Assembly: GCA_041392475.1 (NCBI GenBank)
Contig: JAWKLZ010000001.1
Span: 372,001-436,000, forward strand
DNA from: Chitinophagales bacterium
GTDB lineage: Bacteria > Bacteroidota > Bacteroidia > Chitinophagales > UBA2359
Reading direction: 5' to 3'
Length of the DNA stretch: 64,000 bases
In this document: positions 17,419 to 25,846 of the stretch, piece by piece
Layout of the letters: every line of letters begins with the position of its first letter
How positions within the stretch are numbered: position 1 is the stretch's first letter
Program-made: the position numbers and the translations under genes
The notes under the pieces: generated by a model
What the model was told of the DNA's origin: nothing
The model's input: the letters and a program-made list of their open reading frames with translations, nothing else
The model's database searches: none

Positions 17419-17490
17419 AACCACAAAAGGCACAAACAACACAAAAGAAATTATAAAAGTCTTTTGTGTCCTTTTGATGTTTTTGTGGTT
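17419..17490. repeat. Large imperfect inverted repeat in a 437-bp gap
   Basis: The gap 17239-17675 holds no convincing gene. Its main structure is two roughly 29-nt arms (17419-17447 starting AACCACAAAAGGCAC, and 17461-17490 starting CTTTTGTGTCC) that pair at roughly three quarters of positions around a 13-nt loop. The phrase 'CTTTTGTGTCC...TTTGTGGTT' resembles dispersed intergenic repeats of Bacteroidota, and 'GTGTCTTTGTGTTC' near 8990 is similar. Just after it, 'CTTGCCAATGGAACATTCCGAT' (17503 on) resembles 'TTTGCCAATGAGACATTTCGAT' at 43030. Confidence 0.5.
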
Positions 17491-17675
17491 TAAAAATCAA
17501 AGTCTTGCCAATGGAACATTCCGATTTGTCGAAAAAAAAACACAAGACTTCAGTGCTTACTGACTAAGTTATCCAGTCTGTCAAATGGAATAATTTGATA
17601 GCAGCATACGTAATGAAATGAAATTCATTGATTGGGAAACTGGATGAACTTTAGAAGTTTCGCCAGTTGAGATGT

Positions 17676-18209
17676 TTAACCTAATTTTGGAGGAGGTGTA
17701 GAAGGAGAGGATGAAAGTGAGAGATAATCAATCGAATGGGTAAAAAACTCTTGTTGGAGGATGGTTTGTAAATCTGAATCCCATTCAAAATTATCTGTGC
17801 AATACAATGACTTTAAGTAACTAATGAGTTTGGTTTGATTTTTTTTATTTTGTGAATCATTTCCCAAAGCATAATCTACCAATTCCTTCAAAATATGGTT
17901 CAATTCTGTTTCTTCATAATCCCACCAACACCAATAAAATATTGAATCTCCAACTGATTCGCTTTCAATTACATCATACATTTGTTGGTCAAATTCAAAT
18001 TCTTTGGAGTGTTCCCACTTCAATTTTGTTTTTGCCTCAGTTTTCGAGAATTTCAGCAAGACCAATTCTTCTTTTTCTATCGTGGCGATGAGTTGTGTTT
18101 TTACTTGGTTTTTGACAATACTTTTTTGGCATTGCAGCCAGCTGTAAGTGAGGAAGATGGGGGCAATTAGTATGAAAATCAATAATATGCTGGAAAACCT
18201 ACTTTTCAA
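17676..18209 (-). CDS. Membrane-anchored small protein upstream of TonB receptor
   Basis: 177 residues. One N-terminal membrane anchor or uncleaved signal (SRFSSILLIFILIAPIFLTYSWL) is followed by a periplasmic-type domain with 'EELVLLKFSKTEAKTKLKWEHSKEF', then 'QQMYDVIESESVGDSIFYWCWWDYEE'. The pattern W-x-x-x-KEF-x-x-x-x-x-MYDV followed by a short 'YYxC-xxDxEE' strand is one I recall in uncharacterised Bacteroidota proteins encoded directly before TonB-dependent receptors; the same order is seen here. It probably works at the envelope with that receptor, in metal or heme handling (inference). The C-terminus is low-complexity Ser/Pro (SSSPSTPPPKLG). Confidence 0.65.
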   Translation of the reverse strand: MKSRFSSILLIFILIAPIFLTYSWLQCQKSIVKNQVKTQLIATIEKEELVLLKFSKTEAKTKLKWEHSKEFEFDQQMYDVIESESVGDSIFYWCWWDYEETELNHILKELVDYALGNDSQNKKNQTKLISYLKSLYCTDNFEWDSDLQTILQQEFFTHSIDYLSLSSSPSTPPPKLG

Positions 18210-18349
18210 TGTTATTTATTTGAAGCGTCAAAAATACAAAAAAACGAGTAGATTGCTTTGGGTTTTACCTCATTTGTCGTGTGATTGGTAATTATGGATT
18301 GAAGTGTGTTTAAGTAAAACAATTTCAGCCCAAAACCATTTTCTTTTAG

Positions 18350-18379
18350 TACTTCAATTCGGATACGAAAATTGAAGTA
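18350..18379. promoter_or_regulatory. Perfect inverted repeat before the DUF6503 gene
   Basis: TACTTCAATT (18350-18359) and AATTGAAGTA (18370-18379) form a perfect 10-bp inverted repeat with a 10-nt loop, ending 28 bp before the DUF6503 ATG. It could be a regulator operator or a 5'-UTR hairpin; there is no T-run for a terminator. Confidence 0.4.
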
Positions 18380-18407
18380 AAGAAACGTTTAATCCAAAAA
18401 AAGTACC

Positions 18408-19226
18408 ATGAATTACAAATTTTTTATGCTTTTAGCAATTGTTATTCTTGCTTTTATCGGCTGCAATAGCAACTCTACAACTGAAAACAAAGCAAAGAAT
18501 GAAGCTGCAAATCCCCCTAAAACGAGGGTAGCCATATCAAAAGACCCTTTTGTAGAAAAAGTGGAAAAAGCGCACAACCGATATGGCTTTTTGTCGAAAA
18601 CAGCGATTCAGTTTGATATCTTACTCATGTTTGGCGGCAAGGAAAGAATGAATGGTAAAATGACCTTACTGACCAATTCGAGCAAGGGTTTGATTGAACT
18701 ACAAAATGGAGATAAAATGTACTATGTCAATGACAAAGTATATTATTCACCCGATATAGAAAATGAAAAAAGAGTGCGTTTTAATGCCTATACGTGGTCT
18801 TATTTTTTCCTTTTCCCCTTCAAATTGAGTGATGAAGGTACAGTATGGTCGGACTACGAACCTAAAACGATGAACGACAAATCTTATCTAGTTCACAAAC
18901 TAACTTTCAAGGCAGGAACGGGTGATGCTCCTGACGATTGGTATGTTGTGTATGCAGATGAAGAAAAACATCTAATTGACGTAGCTGCCTATATCGTCAC
19001 TGCCAATAAAACACAGGCTGAAGCAGAGGAAGATCCTCATGCTATTATCTATAAAAATTATAAAGAAGTGTCAGGTGTCCCGATTGCAACGAATTGGGAA
19101 TTTTGGGGATGGACTACAAAGGATGGTTTGACCGAACAATTAGGAGAAGCGACTTTGAGCAATCTCAAGTTTGTGGAAGTCGAGGACAATTTGTTTGAAG
19201 CACCAGAAGGATTTAAGGAAATTTAA
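18408..19226 (+). CDS. DUF6503-family lipoprotein
   Basis: 272 residues. Lipoprotein signal MNYKFFMLLAIVILAFIGCNS (lipobox FIGC) and a low-complexity linker. The domain follows with 'AIQFDILLMFGGKERMNGKMTLLTNSSKGLIEL', 'YVNDKVYYSPDIENEKRVRF', 'YFFLFPFKLSDEGTVW' and the C-terminal 'GVPIATNWEFWGWT' strand. This layout is that of DUF6503, a family of Bacteroidota lipoproteins related to outer-membrane-lipoprotein sorting folds; the function is unknown. Attached to the periplasmic or cell-surface side. Stands alone, with a palindrome in front and a hairpin repeat behind. Confidence 0.78.
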   Translation: MNYKFFMLLAIVILAFIGCNSNSTTENKAKNEAANPPKTRVAISKDPFVEKVEKAHNRYGFLSKTAIQFDILLMFGGKERMNGKMTLLTNSSKGLIELQNGDKMYYVNDKVYYSPDIENEKRVRFNAYTWSYFFLFPFKLSDEGTVWSDYEPKTMNDKSYLVHKLTFKAGTGDAPDDWYVVYADEEKHLIDVAAYIVTANKTQAEAEEDPHAIIYKNYKEVSGVPIATNWEFWGWTTKDGLTEQLGEATLSNLKFVEVEDNLFEAPEGFKEI

Positions 19227-19286
19227 GTAATGAAATATTAATTGAAATCTTGATAATCAATAAACAGACAAAAGATGCAAGACACC

Positions 19287-19359
19287 AGACGTAAGATTTG
19301 TTGCAAAAGCGGCAGCTTTTTTTCGCTCACCTTGCAGCCAAAAATACAAATCTGCGTCT
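19287..19359. repeat. Intergenic hairpin repeat
   Basis: AGACG(TA)AGATTTG (19287-19300) pairs with CAAATCT(G)CGTCT (19347-19359), about 12 bp paired, with TGCAAG/CTTGCA further helping the fold. It lies between the DUF6503 gene and the secreted propeller gene and resembles a dispersed element: the phrase 'AAAAGATGCAAGACACCAGACG' is similar to the one at 14760. Confidence 0.4.
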
Positions 19360-19424
19360 TATATATTCAGAGAGGGAAGTTTTTGACGAATAAATTGCAG
19401 TTCATTTGATTAAAATTTTCAAAA

Positions 19425-20648
19425 ATGAAGCAAGCAATTTACTCAATTATTTTTTTGGTTTTCGTTTTTATCTTTACGGTAGTTTCTGTTTTTGCCCAAA
19501 TTCAAGTGAGTACTTTAGTCGAAGAAATCGATGCATCGGGAGGTGTAAAAGTCGATGCCTATGGCAATGTCGTTGTTGCAGATTTTGGTGAAGCACTTGA
19601 CAATGCCAATGGCAAAAATGTGTGGAAAGTCACTCCAGAAGGCGAAGTCAGTCTTTTTGCCACAGGTCTTTTTGGAGCTTCAGGAAACGCCTTCGATAGC
19701 AAAGGGAATTTGTTTCAAAGCAGCATTGGCACAGGAACTGTTTCCAAAATCACTCCTGACGGCAATCTATCTTTTTTTGCCACAAGCGGAATCAGCTGTA
19801 ATGTGGGCATAGCAATTGATCCTGATGACAATCTATATGTCTGCAATTGTTGTGGCAATTTTGTTAATACGATTCGCAAAGTTACTCCTACTGGAACAAG
19901 CTCACTTTTTGCTTCTGGTGATTTGTTTAGTTGTCCAAACGGCATCACTATTGATAAGGACAACAATCTCTATGTGTCTAATTTTGGTAATGGCAACATT
20001 ATAAAAATCACCCCAGCAGGAACAATCTCGCTTTTTGCTCAAACACCTGGCACCGCTTTTTCTGTAGCTAGTAATGGTCACATCACTTATTCGCCACAAG
20101 AAGATGTACTATATGTAGCAAGTCATAGCACACACAATATTTACCGCTTAGAAATGGATGGCACTATAGAGATTTTTGCGGGAAGTTCGCAGCGAGGCAA
20201 CGAAGATGGAGCAGCTTTGGAGGCTACTTTTTCTCGTCCCAATGGTTTGGCACTTTCTCATACTGGTGATACCTTATATGTCAATAGTTCGATTCCTACA
20301 ACCGATGCAGGCGGTCGCCCATTGAATCCTTCCAAAGTGCGGATGATAACAGGTTTGTTACATTCAACGAGTATTGATAAGGACTTAGCTGCAAATTTTG
20401 CAGTGAAAATTTCACCCAATCCTGCAAAAAATGTAGTTCAGATAGCTTTTGAAAAAATGCCTCAATCACCCTTTTCAGTCAAATTGCTGAACGCTTCAGG
20501 GCAGTTGGTTAAGTCTATTTTTGCAGGACAAAAACCCCTTAGTCAGGAGTTTATTGAAGTAGATTTGAAGGAAATGACACATGGTTTGTATTATGTGCAG
20601 TTTGAAGTTGGGAATCGCTCATTTATCAGAAAGGTGATTCTGCAATAG
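19425..20648 (+). CDS. Secreted NHL/SMP30-like beta-propeller with T9SS sorting domain
   Basis: 407 residues. Signal peptide MKQAIYSIIFLVFVFIFTVVSVFAQ. Then six or so repeats of about 42 residues with the theme 'G-x-A-x-DxDNNLYVxNxxxGNxxxKITPxGxxSLFA', an NHL/SMP30-type propeller (residues about 30-300). The last 80 residues are a type A T9SS C-terminal sorting domain: ISPNPAKNVVQIAFE, 'VKLLNASGQLVKS', 'GLYYVQFEVGNRSFIRKVIL'. It should cross the outer membrane through the type IX system and stay on the surface or be released. Ligand unknown. It ends 17 bp from the convergent dacB gene. Confidence 0.85.
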   Translation: MKQAIYSIIFLVFVFIFTVVSVFAQIQVSTLVEEIDASGGVKVDAYGNVVVADFGEALDNANGKNVWKVTPEGEVSLFATGLFGASGNAFDSKGNLFQSSIGTGTVSKITPDGNLSFFATSGISCNVGIAIDPDDNLYVCNCCGNFVNTIRKVTPTGTSSLFASGDLFSCPNGITIDKDNNLYVSNFGNGNIIKITPAGTISLFAQTPGTAFSVASNGHITYSPQEDVLYVASHSTHNIYRLEMDGTIEIFAGSSQRGNEDGAALEATFSRPNGLALSHTGDTLYVNSSIPTTDAGGRPLNPSKVRMITGLLHSTSIDKDLAANFAVKISPNPAKNVVQIAFEKMPQSPFSVKLLNASGQLVKSIFAGQKPLSQEFIEVDLKEMTHGLYYVQFEVGNRSFIRKVILQ

Positions 20649-20665
20649 ATACCCTTCTAAAGAAG

Positions 20666-22162
20666 TTAATCCACCAATTTCTCTACCAAATCCCCCATTT
20701 TTTTTCGCATATCCGAATTGGAACAAGTGTAGTTGTTCACCATCAATGCAAAAGCAATTTGGTCGCCCGAAGCCGTTTGAGCATAGCCTGTATAAGACCG
20801 AACGCGCTCAATATAACCACTTTTGGCAAAAACCTTGTTCGCTGCGGCAGTTCCCTGCAAAAAAGATTTGAGTCCACCATCATCACTTGTGTTCCCCGCA
20901 ACGGAAAGCGACTCAAAGAAAGTTGGATAATTTGTTTCGTTTCGATAGACATACAACAAATCTCCAAACTGTTGGGCCGTCACGCCATTCATGGGCGACA
21001 ATCCGCTGCCATCTTCCATAAAAAACCCTTTGGTGTTCACATTGCAGGTCTTCAAGTATTCTTCAACGAGTAGAACGCCATTCTCACGAGTGCCTTTGCC
21101 GAATCGGTGTTTGCCCAATGCCTTCAATAAATGTTCTGCAAAAAGATTGATGCTTTTTTTGTTGGTCCAATAGACAATTTTGGAAAGAGGAGGAGAAATG
21201 ATTTTTGTCAAAAAAGTTCTTTTTAGAGGCACATATTTACCTTCATGCTCCAATATTCGCACTGTTGAATAGCCTTTTCCCGCTTCAATGCCCACTTTGA
21301 CCAGTTCTTGCTGCAATTGATAAGCACAAAAAAGTGCAGGATTTGAAATGCTACCTTTTACCCTAAAACCTTGACGAGCAGGCGGAATAGTGCCTCGAAT
21401 ATAAGCGATATTGCTGTATGGTGCTGCAAAAATATAGGCATTGTCGCCCGAACCTTTTTCGCCTGATGTTACCCGATTCACTATTTTGAAGTTGGGAATA
21501 GAAGGCGTTATTTTGGTCAATTGTGTATTACTGCCTTCTTTTGCCTCCGAATTGAAGTAAGCAAAATATTGGTTTTCATGGAACGACAAGCCGCTTGCCC
21601 CTGCTCCATAATAATTGCCCAAATCTTCCCACAACCAAGATGGAGGTACACTTTCTTCTTCAAAAAAACGAGCATCCCCCACCACATATCCTTCAATGCT
21701 TTTGATTCCCACTTTGCGAATCGCCCCTACCCACTGCTGCAAAACCTCCTCATACGACTTACCCAAATCATCTCTCGGTGCGCCCAAAGTTGGGTCGCCA
21801 CCACCTCTGATATAGACATTGCCCTTCAATGTGCCACTTGCATCTACCTGACCATCATACTCCAATACAGTTTCAAATGTATAATCCTTACCCAATATTT
21901 CCAAAGCCGTTGCAGTAGTGATTACCTTCATCGAAGAAGCAGGGGCAAGACTTTTTTGGGCATTGTATTGTGCCACTACTTTGCCCGTTTTCACCGATTT
22001 GGCGTAAAATCCCCAAGAAGCGTTTTGCAATTCGGGGTCATTTTGAAATTTTTGCAGGGCTTCTTGAAGCGCACCGTTGCTGTTGGAGTTGGGCAGATTG
22101 GGGGAGAGGGTAAGGTTTGAGGTGAATAAGAGGAAAGCGATGAAGAAAAGATGGAATTTCAT
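20666..22162 (-). CDS. dacB: D-alanyl-D-alanine carboxypeptidase/endopeptidase (PBP4, S13)
   Basis: 498 residues with an N-terminal signal peptide. All three S13 active-site motifs are present: SxxK in 'LAPASSMKVITTATAL' (about residue 80), SxN in 'WTNKKSINLFAEHLLKALG' (about 335-337), and KxG as 'VFAKSGYIERVRSYTGY' (KSG, about 450). The long insert between the first two motifs (residues about 100-300) is normal for PBP4. It trims or cleaves peptidoglycan stem peptides in the periplasm. Monocistronic: divergent from the next gene and convergent with the previous one. Confidence 0.92.
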   Translation of the reverse strand: MKFHLFFIAFLLFTSNLTLSPNLPNSNSNGALQEALQKFQNDPELQNASWGFYAKSVKTGKVVAQYNAQKSLAPASSMKVITTATALEILGKDYTFETVLEYDGQVDASGTLKGNVYIRGGGDPTLGAPRDDLGKSYEEVLQQWVGAIRKVGIKSIEGYVVGDARFFEEESVPPSWLWEDLGNYYGAGASGLSFHENQYFAYFNSEAKEGSNTQLTKITPSIPNFKIVNRVTSGEKGSGDNAYIFAAPYSNIAYIRGTIPPARQGFRVKGSISNPALFCAYQLQQELVKVGIEAGKGYSTVRILEHEGKYVPLKRTFLTKIISPPLSKIVYWTNKKSINLFAEHLLKALGKHRFGKGTRENGVLLVEEYLKTCNVNTKGFFMEDGSGLSPMNGVTAQQFGDLLYVYRNETNYPTFFESLSVAGNTSDDGGLKSFLQGTAAANKVFAKSGYIERVRSYTGYAQTASGDQIAFALMVNNYTCSNSDMRKKMGDLVEKLVD

Positions 22163-22261
22163 GTTGATAGATAGGTTTTTAGATGGAAGTTTGGAAACTA
22201 ATTGCGTTTGAAAATAGTTGTTTGTTTATCGAATATAAGCATAATTCCGTATCTTTCCCTT

Positions 22262-23887
22262 ATGAAAGCACTTGCATTGTCCAATTCTGATTTCAAACGT
22301 CTGCGTACAACAGATATGCTGTATGTGGACAAAACACAAGAAATACAACGTCTTTTGGAGGATAAAGGAACTTACTATTTCTTGGCTCGCCCACGTAGGT
22401 TTGGTAAGTCGCTATTTATCAGTACACTCGAAGCTTTTTTTGAAGGGAAAAAAGAACTTTTTGAAGGTTTGTATATTTACGACAAAATCGATTGGGAAAA
22501 GCATGGAAACTACCCTGTCATTCGATTGAACTTTTCTTTGATAAAAAGTGGAGGCAGTAAAGCAGAGTTTGAAGAATCAATCATTGATTACTTAGAAAAT
22601 TTTTATGCAATTCCTTACAACTTTGACAGACGGTACAACAATATAAAAACCTATTTTTTTGCTTTAGTAACACATATCTATCGTCAAACAGGAAAGCAAA
22701 TTATTCTGCTGATAGATGAATACGACAAACCGATTACAGACCATATTGCCGATGATAAAAGAATAGAAGACAACCAAGAAATCATGCGGGATTTTTACGA
22801 TACAATTAAGAATCTCCCAGGTTATTGGCGAATGGTTTTTATCACAGGAATTTCCAAATTTGCTCGTGTATCTGTTTTTTCGGTATTGAACAACCTCACA
22901 GATTTGTCAGAGCACGACCCTTTCCACGCCATTTTAGGTTTTACCCGCAGCGAAATAGAACACTATTTTGCCCCACATTTACAGGCTTTTGCTGAAAAGG
23001 AAGGCAAAACAGTAGCAGAACTTTTAGACTACCTACAGTTTTGGTACGATGGATATTCTTGGGATGGCATCCACCGAATCTACAACCCCTATTCTGTATT
23101 GTCTGCACTCTACTACCAAAAAATTGAAGGTTATTGGTATGGTTCAGGTACGCCAAAATTGCTGGTAGATTTTATTCTGCATCGAACCTATCACAAAAAT
23201 ACTCCCATCAACAAAAATGCTAAATCGTATGAAAATTTAAGAGTAGAAAGCGAGTTTTTCAAAAGCAAGGAATTGGAACAACTAAATATCAATCACTTGC
23301 TCTACAATACAGGTTATTTGACCATTGATAAAACAAAGTCGGTTGACATTATCAAAGAGTATTATTTGACCTACCCAAACTATGAAGTCCGATGGTCTTT
23401 TACGGCTTATTTGCTTTACTATTTTTACAAGTTGCCCTACGATGAAGTAAAATTGGATGCCAACCGTCTGCGTTCTGCGCTTCAATTGGGTGATATGCCG
23501 CAAGCAATCAGTTTGATTCGCCGTTTTTTCAGCAATATTCCCCACGAACTCCGCAAAAATACAGACGAAGCCTACTACCACGCTTTGTTCCAAATGTTGA
23601 TGATGCTCATAGGTGTTCGCATCAAATCCGAAGAATCGGGTAGTATGGGACGTGCCGATGTGGTTTTGCGGCTTCCCAAAAAAATCTATGTGATTGAGTT
23701 CAAACATGGAAAGCTGGGAACAATGGAAACACTCTTGAACAAGGCGATGCAGCAAATTGAAGAAAACCAATATACTGCTGCTTTTGAAGGAGACAAGCGC
23801 AGAATTTTGAAGTTGGCGGTTGGGTTTTTGGAGAAACCGAGAAAAGGGAAGGTTTCGGAGTTGGAGATTGATTATTCCTTGAAGTAA
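22262..23887 (+). CDS. AAA-ATPase-like/PD-(D/E)XK nuclease protein, copy 1
   Basis: 541 residues from the ATG at 22262; an upstream in-frame start at 22202 adds a non-conserved stretch, and the family starts at 'LALSNSDFKRLRTTDMLYVDKTQEI'. N-terminal AAA-ATPase_like domain with Walker A in 'LARPRRFGKSLFISTL' and Walker B 'IILLIDEYDKPI'. The C-terminal PD-(D/E)XK domain has 'GRADVVLRLPKKIYVIEFKHGK' (D...ExK) followed by a helix with 'QIEENQY'. Such genes are multicopy in Bacteroidota and are often thought to be mobile or toxic elements; the real activity is not established. A second family member follows 164 bp downstream. Confidence 0.85.
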   Translation: MKALALSNSDFKRLRTTDMLYVDKTQEIQRLLEDKGTYYFLARPRRFGKSLFISTLEAFFEGKKELFEGLYIYDKIDWEKHGNYPVIRLNFSLIKSGGSKAEFEESIIDYLENFYAIPYNFDRRYNNIKTYFFALVTHIYRQTGKQIILLIDEYDKPITDHIADDKRIEDNQEIMRDFYDTIKNLPGYWRMVFITGISKFARVSVFSVLNNLTDLSEHDPFHAILGFTRSEIEHYFAPHLQAFAEKEGKTVAELLDYLQFWYDGYSWDGIHRIYNPYSVLSALYYQKIEGYWYGSGTPKLLVDFILHRTYHKNTPINKNAKSYENLRVESEFFKSKELEQLNINHLLYNTGYLTIDKTKSVDIIKEYYLTYPNYEVRWSFTAYLLYYFYKLPYDEVKLDANRLRSALQLGDMPQAISLIRRFFSNIPHELRKNTDEAYYHALFQMLMMLIGVRIKSEESGSMGRADVVLRLPKKIYVIEFKHGKLGTMETLLNKAMQQIEENQYTAAFEGDKRRILKLAVGFLEKPRKGKVSELEIDYSLK

Positions 23888-24051
23888 TTGCTCGATTCTT
23901 TTACAAATTCTACCCCTCAAAATCCCTCCCCAAAAAATAGAAATTTATCCCAAGCCTTCCTTCAATATTGCCCTACAATTGAAGGAAAGCAAATTTGTCC
24001 AATTTGTAAAATTTTTAGTATTTTTGATAGAAGAGTCAAACGAACATAAAT

Positions 24052-25773
24052 ATGAACCAAAGAAAAAGAATACTAAAAGGACACTCCAATTTTAAATACA
24101 TAGTCGAAAATGGCGGCTACTTTGTAGATAAAACTTTGTTGATTAAGGATTTTTACTACGATGCCGACCATGTTTTGTTGATGCCTCGCCCTCGCCGTTT
24201 TGGAAAAACCCTCAATCTTTCGATGATTGAACATTTTTTTGACATTCAAGAAAAGGAAAATAACAATTTATTCAGTGAGTTTCTAATCGACAAAGAGACC
24301 GATTTTTGCAAACAGCATCAAAATCAGTATCCTGTTATCAATATTTCTTTGAAAAAAGCAAGAGGAGAAAATTGGGAACGCTGTTATGCTCATATTGAAG
24401 ACCTAATCACCAATTTGTATAGACATCACGATTATCTTTTGGAATCCAATCAATTGAAGTCGTATGAGAAAAAGGAAGTTGAAAAATTTATCTTGAAAAA
24501 ATTCAATCAAACAGAGTGTGAGTCGAGTCTAAAAAAATTGAGTAAATATCTCCATATCCATTTTGGAAAAAAATCTATCATTTTGGTAGATGAGTACGAT
24601 ACGCCTGTCATTGGAGGTTATAAAAACGGCTATTATAAAAGTATTATCGGATTCCTAAAAGTATTTATGGGAGATACCTTTAAAGAAAATGACTACCTCC
24701 AAAAGGGCTTGATAACGGGAATAATGCGTATAGCACGGGAAAGTATTTTTTCAGAGATGAATAATGTAGGTGTCTATACCATTTTAGACCCATTTTATAC
24801 AGGTAAGTTTGGTTTTACAGAATCGGAAACACAGGAAATTTTATCTTATTTTAATCTAAAAGATAAACTTGAGGAAGTAAAACAATGGTATGATGGCTAT
24901 AAATTTGGTACTACTACTCATGTTTACAATCCTTGGTCTATTGTCAATTATATAGATAGAAATAAACAAGGCTTCAAAGCTTATTGGATAAATACAGGAA
25001 CGGATGCCTTGATTAAAGAACGCATCACAGAACCCGACTTGAACAATACCTACAATACGCTGGAAAAATTGATTGCAGGGGAAAGTGTAGAGAAAAGGTT
25101 GGATGAAAATTTCGTTTTTCCCGATTTTAAAACAGATAGGGAACTGCTCTGGACTTTGCTCACCTTTAGCGGCTATCTGACTATCGTGGAAGAAGTCAGT
25201 CGCAAACAATACCTCCTACGATTGCCCAATTACGAAATCAAAACGGTTTTTCAAGATATTGTTATCAGTTGGTTGCGTCAAAACCTCAAAGTCAGACGGG
25301 AATCGCTGATTGAAACGACTGAACATCTGTTGAACAACCGCTTGAAGGATTTTGAAAGGGGTTTCCAAAAAATCATTGGCGACACTTTCAGCTTCTTTGA
25401 TACAGCTGGAGAACCTGAAAAAGTGTATCAGGCGTATGTTTTGGGTTTGTTGGCAGTGATTGGAGACGATTACATCATTCGCTCGAATCGAGAAAGTGGG
25501 GAGGGAAGGTATGACATTATGATTATGCCTCACAACAAAAGCCAAAAGGCAATCATAATGGAACTCAAACAGATTCAACGAAATAAAAAGGAGTCGGACG
25601 GGAATTTCCACAAACGCATCAACCAAACCCTCAAAGAGGCTGCTCAACAGATTGCTCGAAATCAATACCACAAAGAGTTGTTGGCACATCAAATTCCGAA
25701 AGAGCAGATTGTGGAGGTGTCGGTTGTTTTTGGAGGGAAAGTGCCTTATGTTTTGCCTTTGGTTTTGGAGTGA
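24052..25773 (+). CDS. AAA-ATPase-like/PD-(D/E)XK nuclease protein, copy 2
   Basis: 573 residues. Same architecture as the previous gene but clearly diverged, and of the longer subfamily. It starts 'RILKGHSNFKYIVENGGYFVDKT', with Walker A in 'LMPRPRRFGKTLNLSMIEHFF', Walker B 'SIILVDEYDTPVIGG', and 'GITGIMRIARESIFS' in the middle. The C-terminal nuclease-like core is 'GRYDIMIMPHNKSQKAIIMELKQI' (D...ELK) followed by 'EAAQQIARNQY'. Convergent with the STAND gene of the conflict operon, 73 bp away. Function unknown; the neighbouring conflict genes make a defence or mobile-element role plausible but not shown. Confidence 0.85.
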   Translation: MNQRKRILKGHSNFKYIVENGGYFVDKTLLIKDFYYDADHVLLMPRPRRFGKTLNLSMIEHFFDIQEKENNNLFSEFLIDKETDFCKQHQNQYPVINISLKKARGENWERCYAHIEDLITNLYRHHDYLLESNQLKSYEKKEVEKFILKKFNQTECESSLKKLSKYLHIHFGKKSIILVDEYDTPVIGGYKNGYYKSIIGFLKVFMGDTFKENDYLQKGLITGIMRIARESIFSEMNNVGVYTILDPFYTGKFGFTESETQEILSYFNLKDKLEEVKQWYDGYKFGTTTHVYNPWSIVNYIDRNKQGFKAYWINTGTDALIKERITEPDLNNTYNTLEKLIAGESVEKRLDENFVFPDFKTDRELLWTLLTFSGYLTIVEEVSRKQYLLRLPNYEIKTVFQDIVISWLRQNLKVRRESLIETTEHLLNNRLKDFERGFQKIIGDTFSFFDTAGEPEKVYQAYVLGLLAVIGDDYIIRSNRESGEGRYDIMIMPHNKSQKAIIMELKQIQRNKKESDGNFHKRINQTLKEAAQQIARNQYHKELLAHQIPKEQIVEVSVVFGGKVPYVLPLVLE

Positions 25774-25846
25774 TTAGTATTTTGAGGGGGAAAGATATGA
25801 TTTCTTGTTTGTTGAGGGAAAATGCTTTTGGTTCTACTTTTGATAA

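Noticed and set aside
17294..17545. 83-codon minus-strand ORF upstream of the TonB receptor
   Set aside because: Its sequence comes from the large inverted repeat in the gap and shows no family pattern.
21521..22120. Antisense ORF (199 codons) inside dacB
   Set aside because: Cys/Phe/His-rich shadow frame; dacB has all three active-site motifs.
23282..23920. Antisense ORF (212 codons) inside the first AAA/PD-(D/E)XK gene
   Set aside because: No recognisable protein features and fully covered by a gene with clear motifs.
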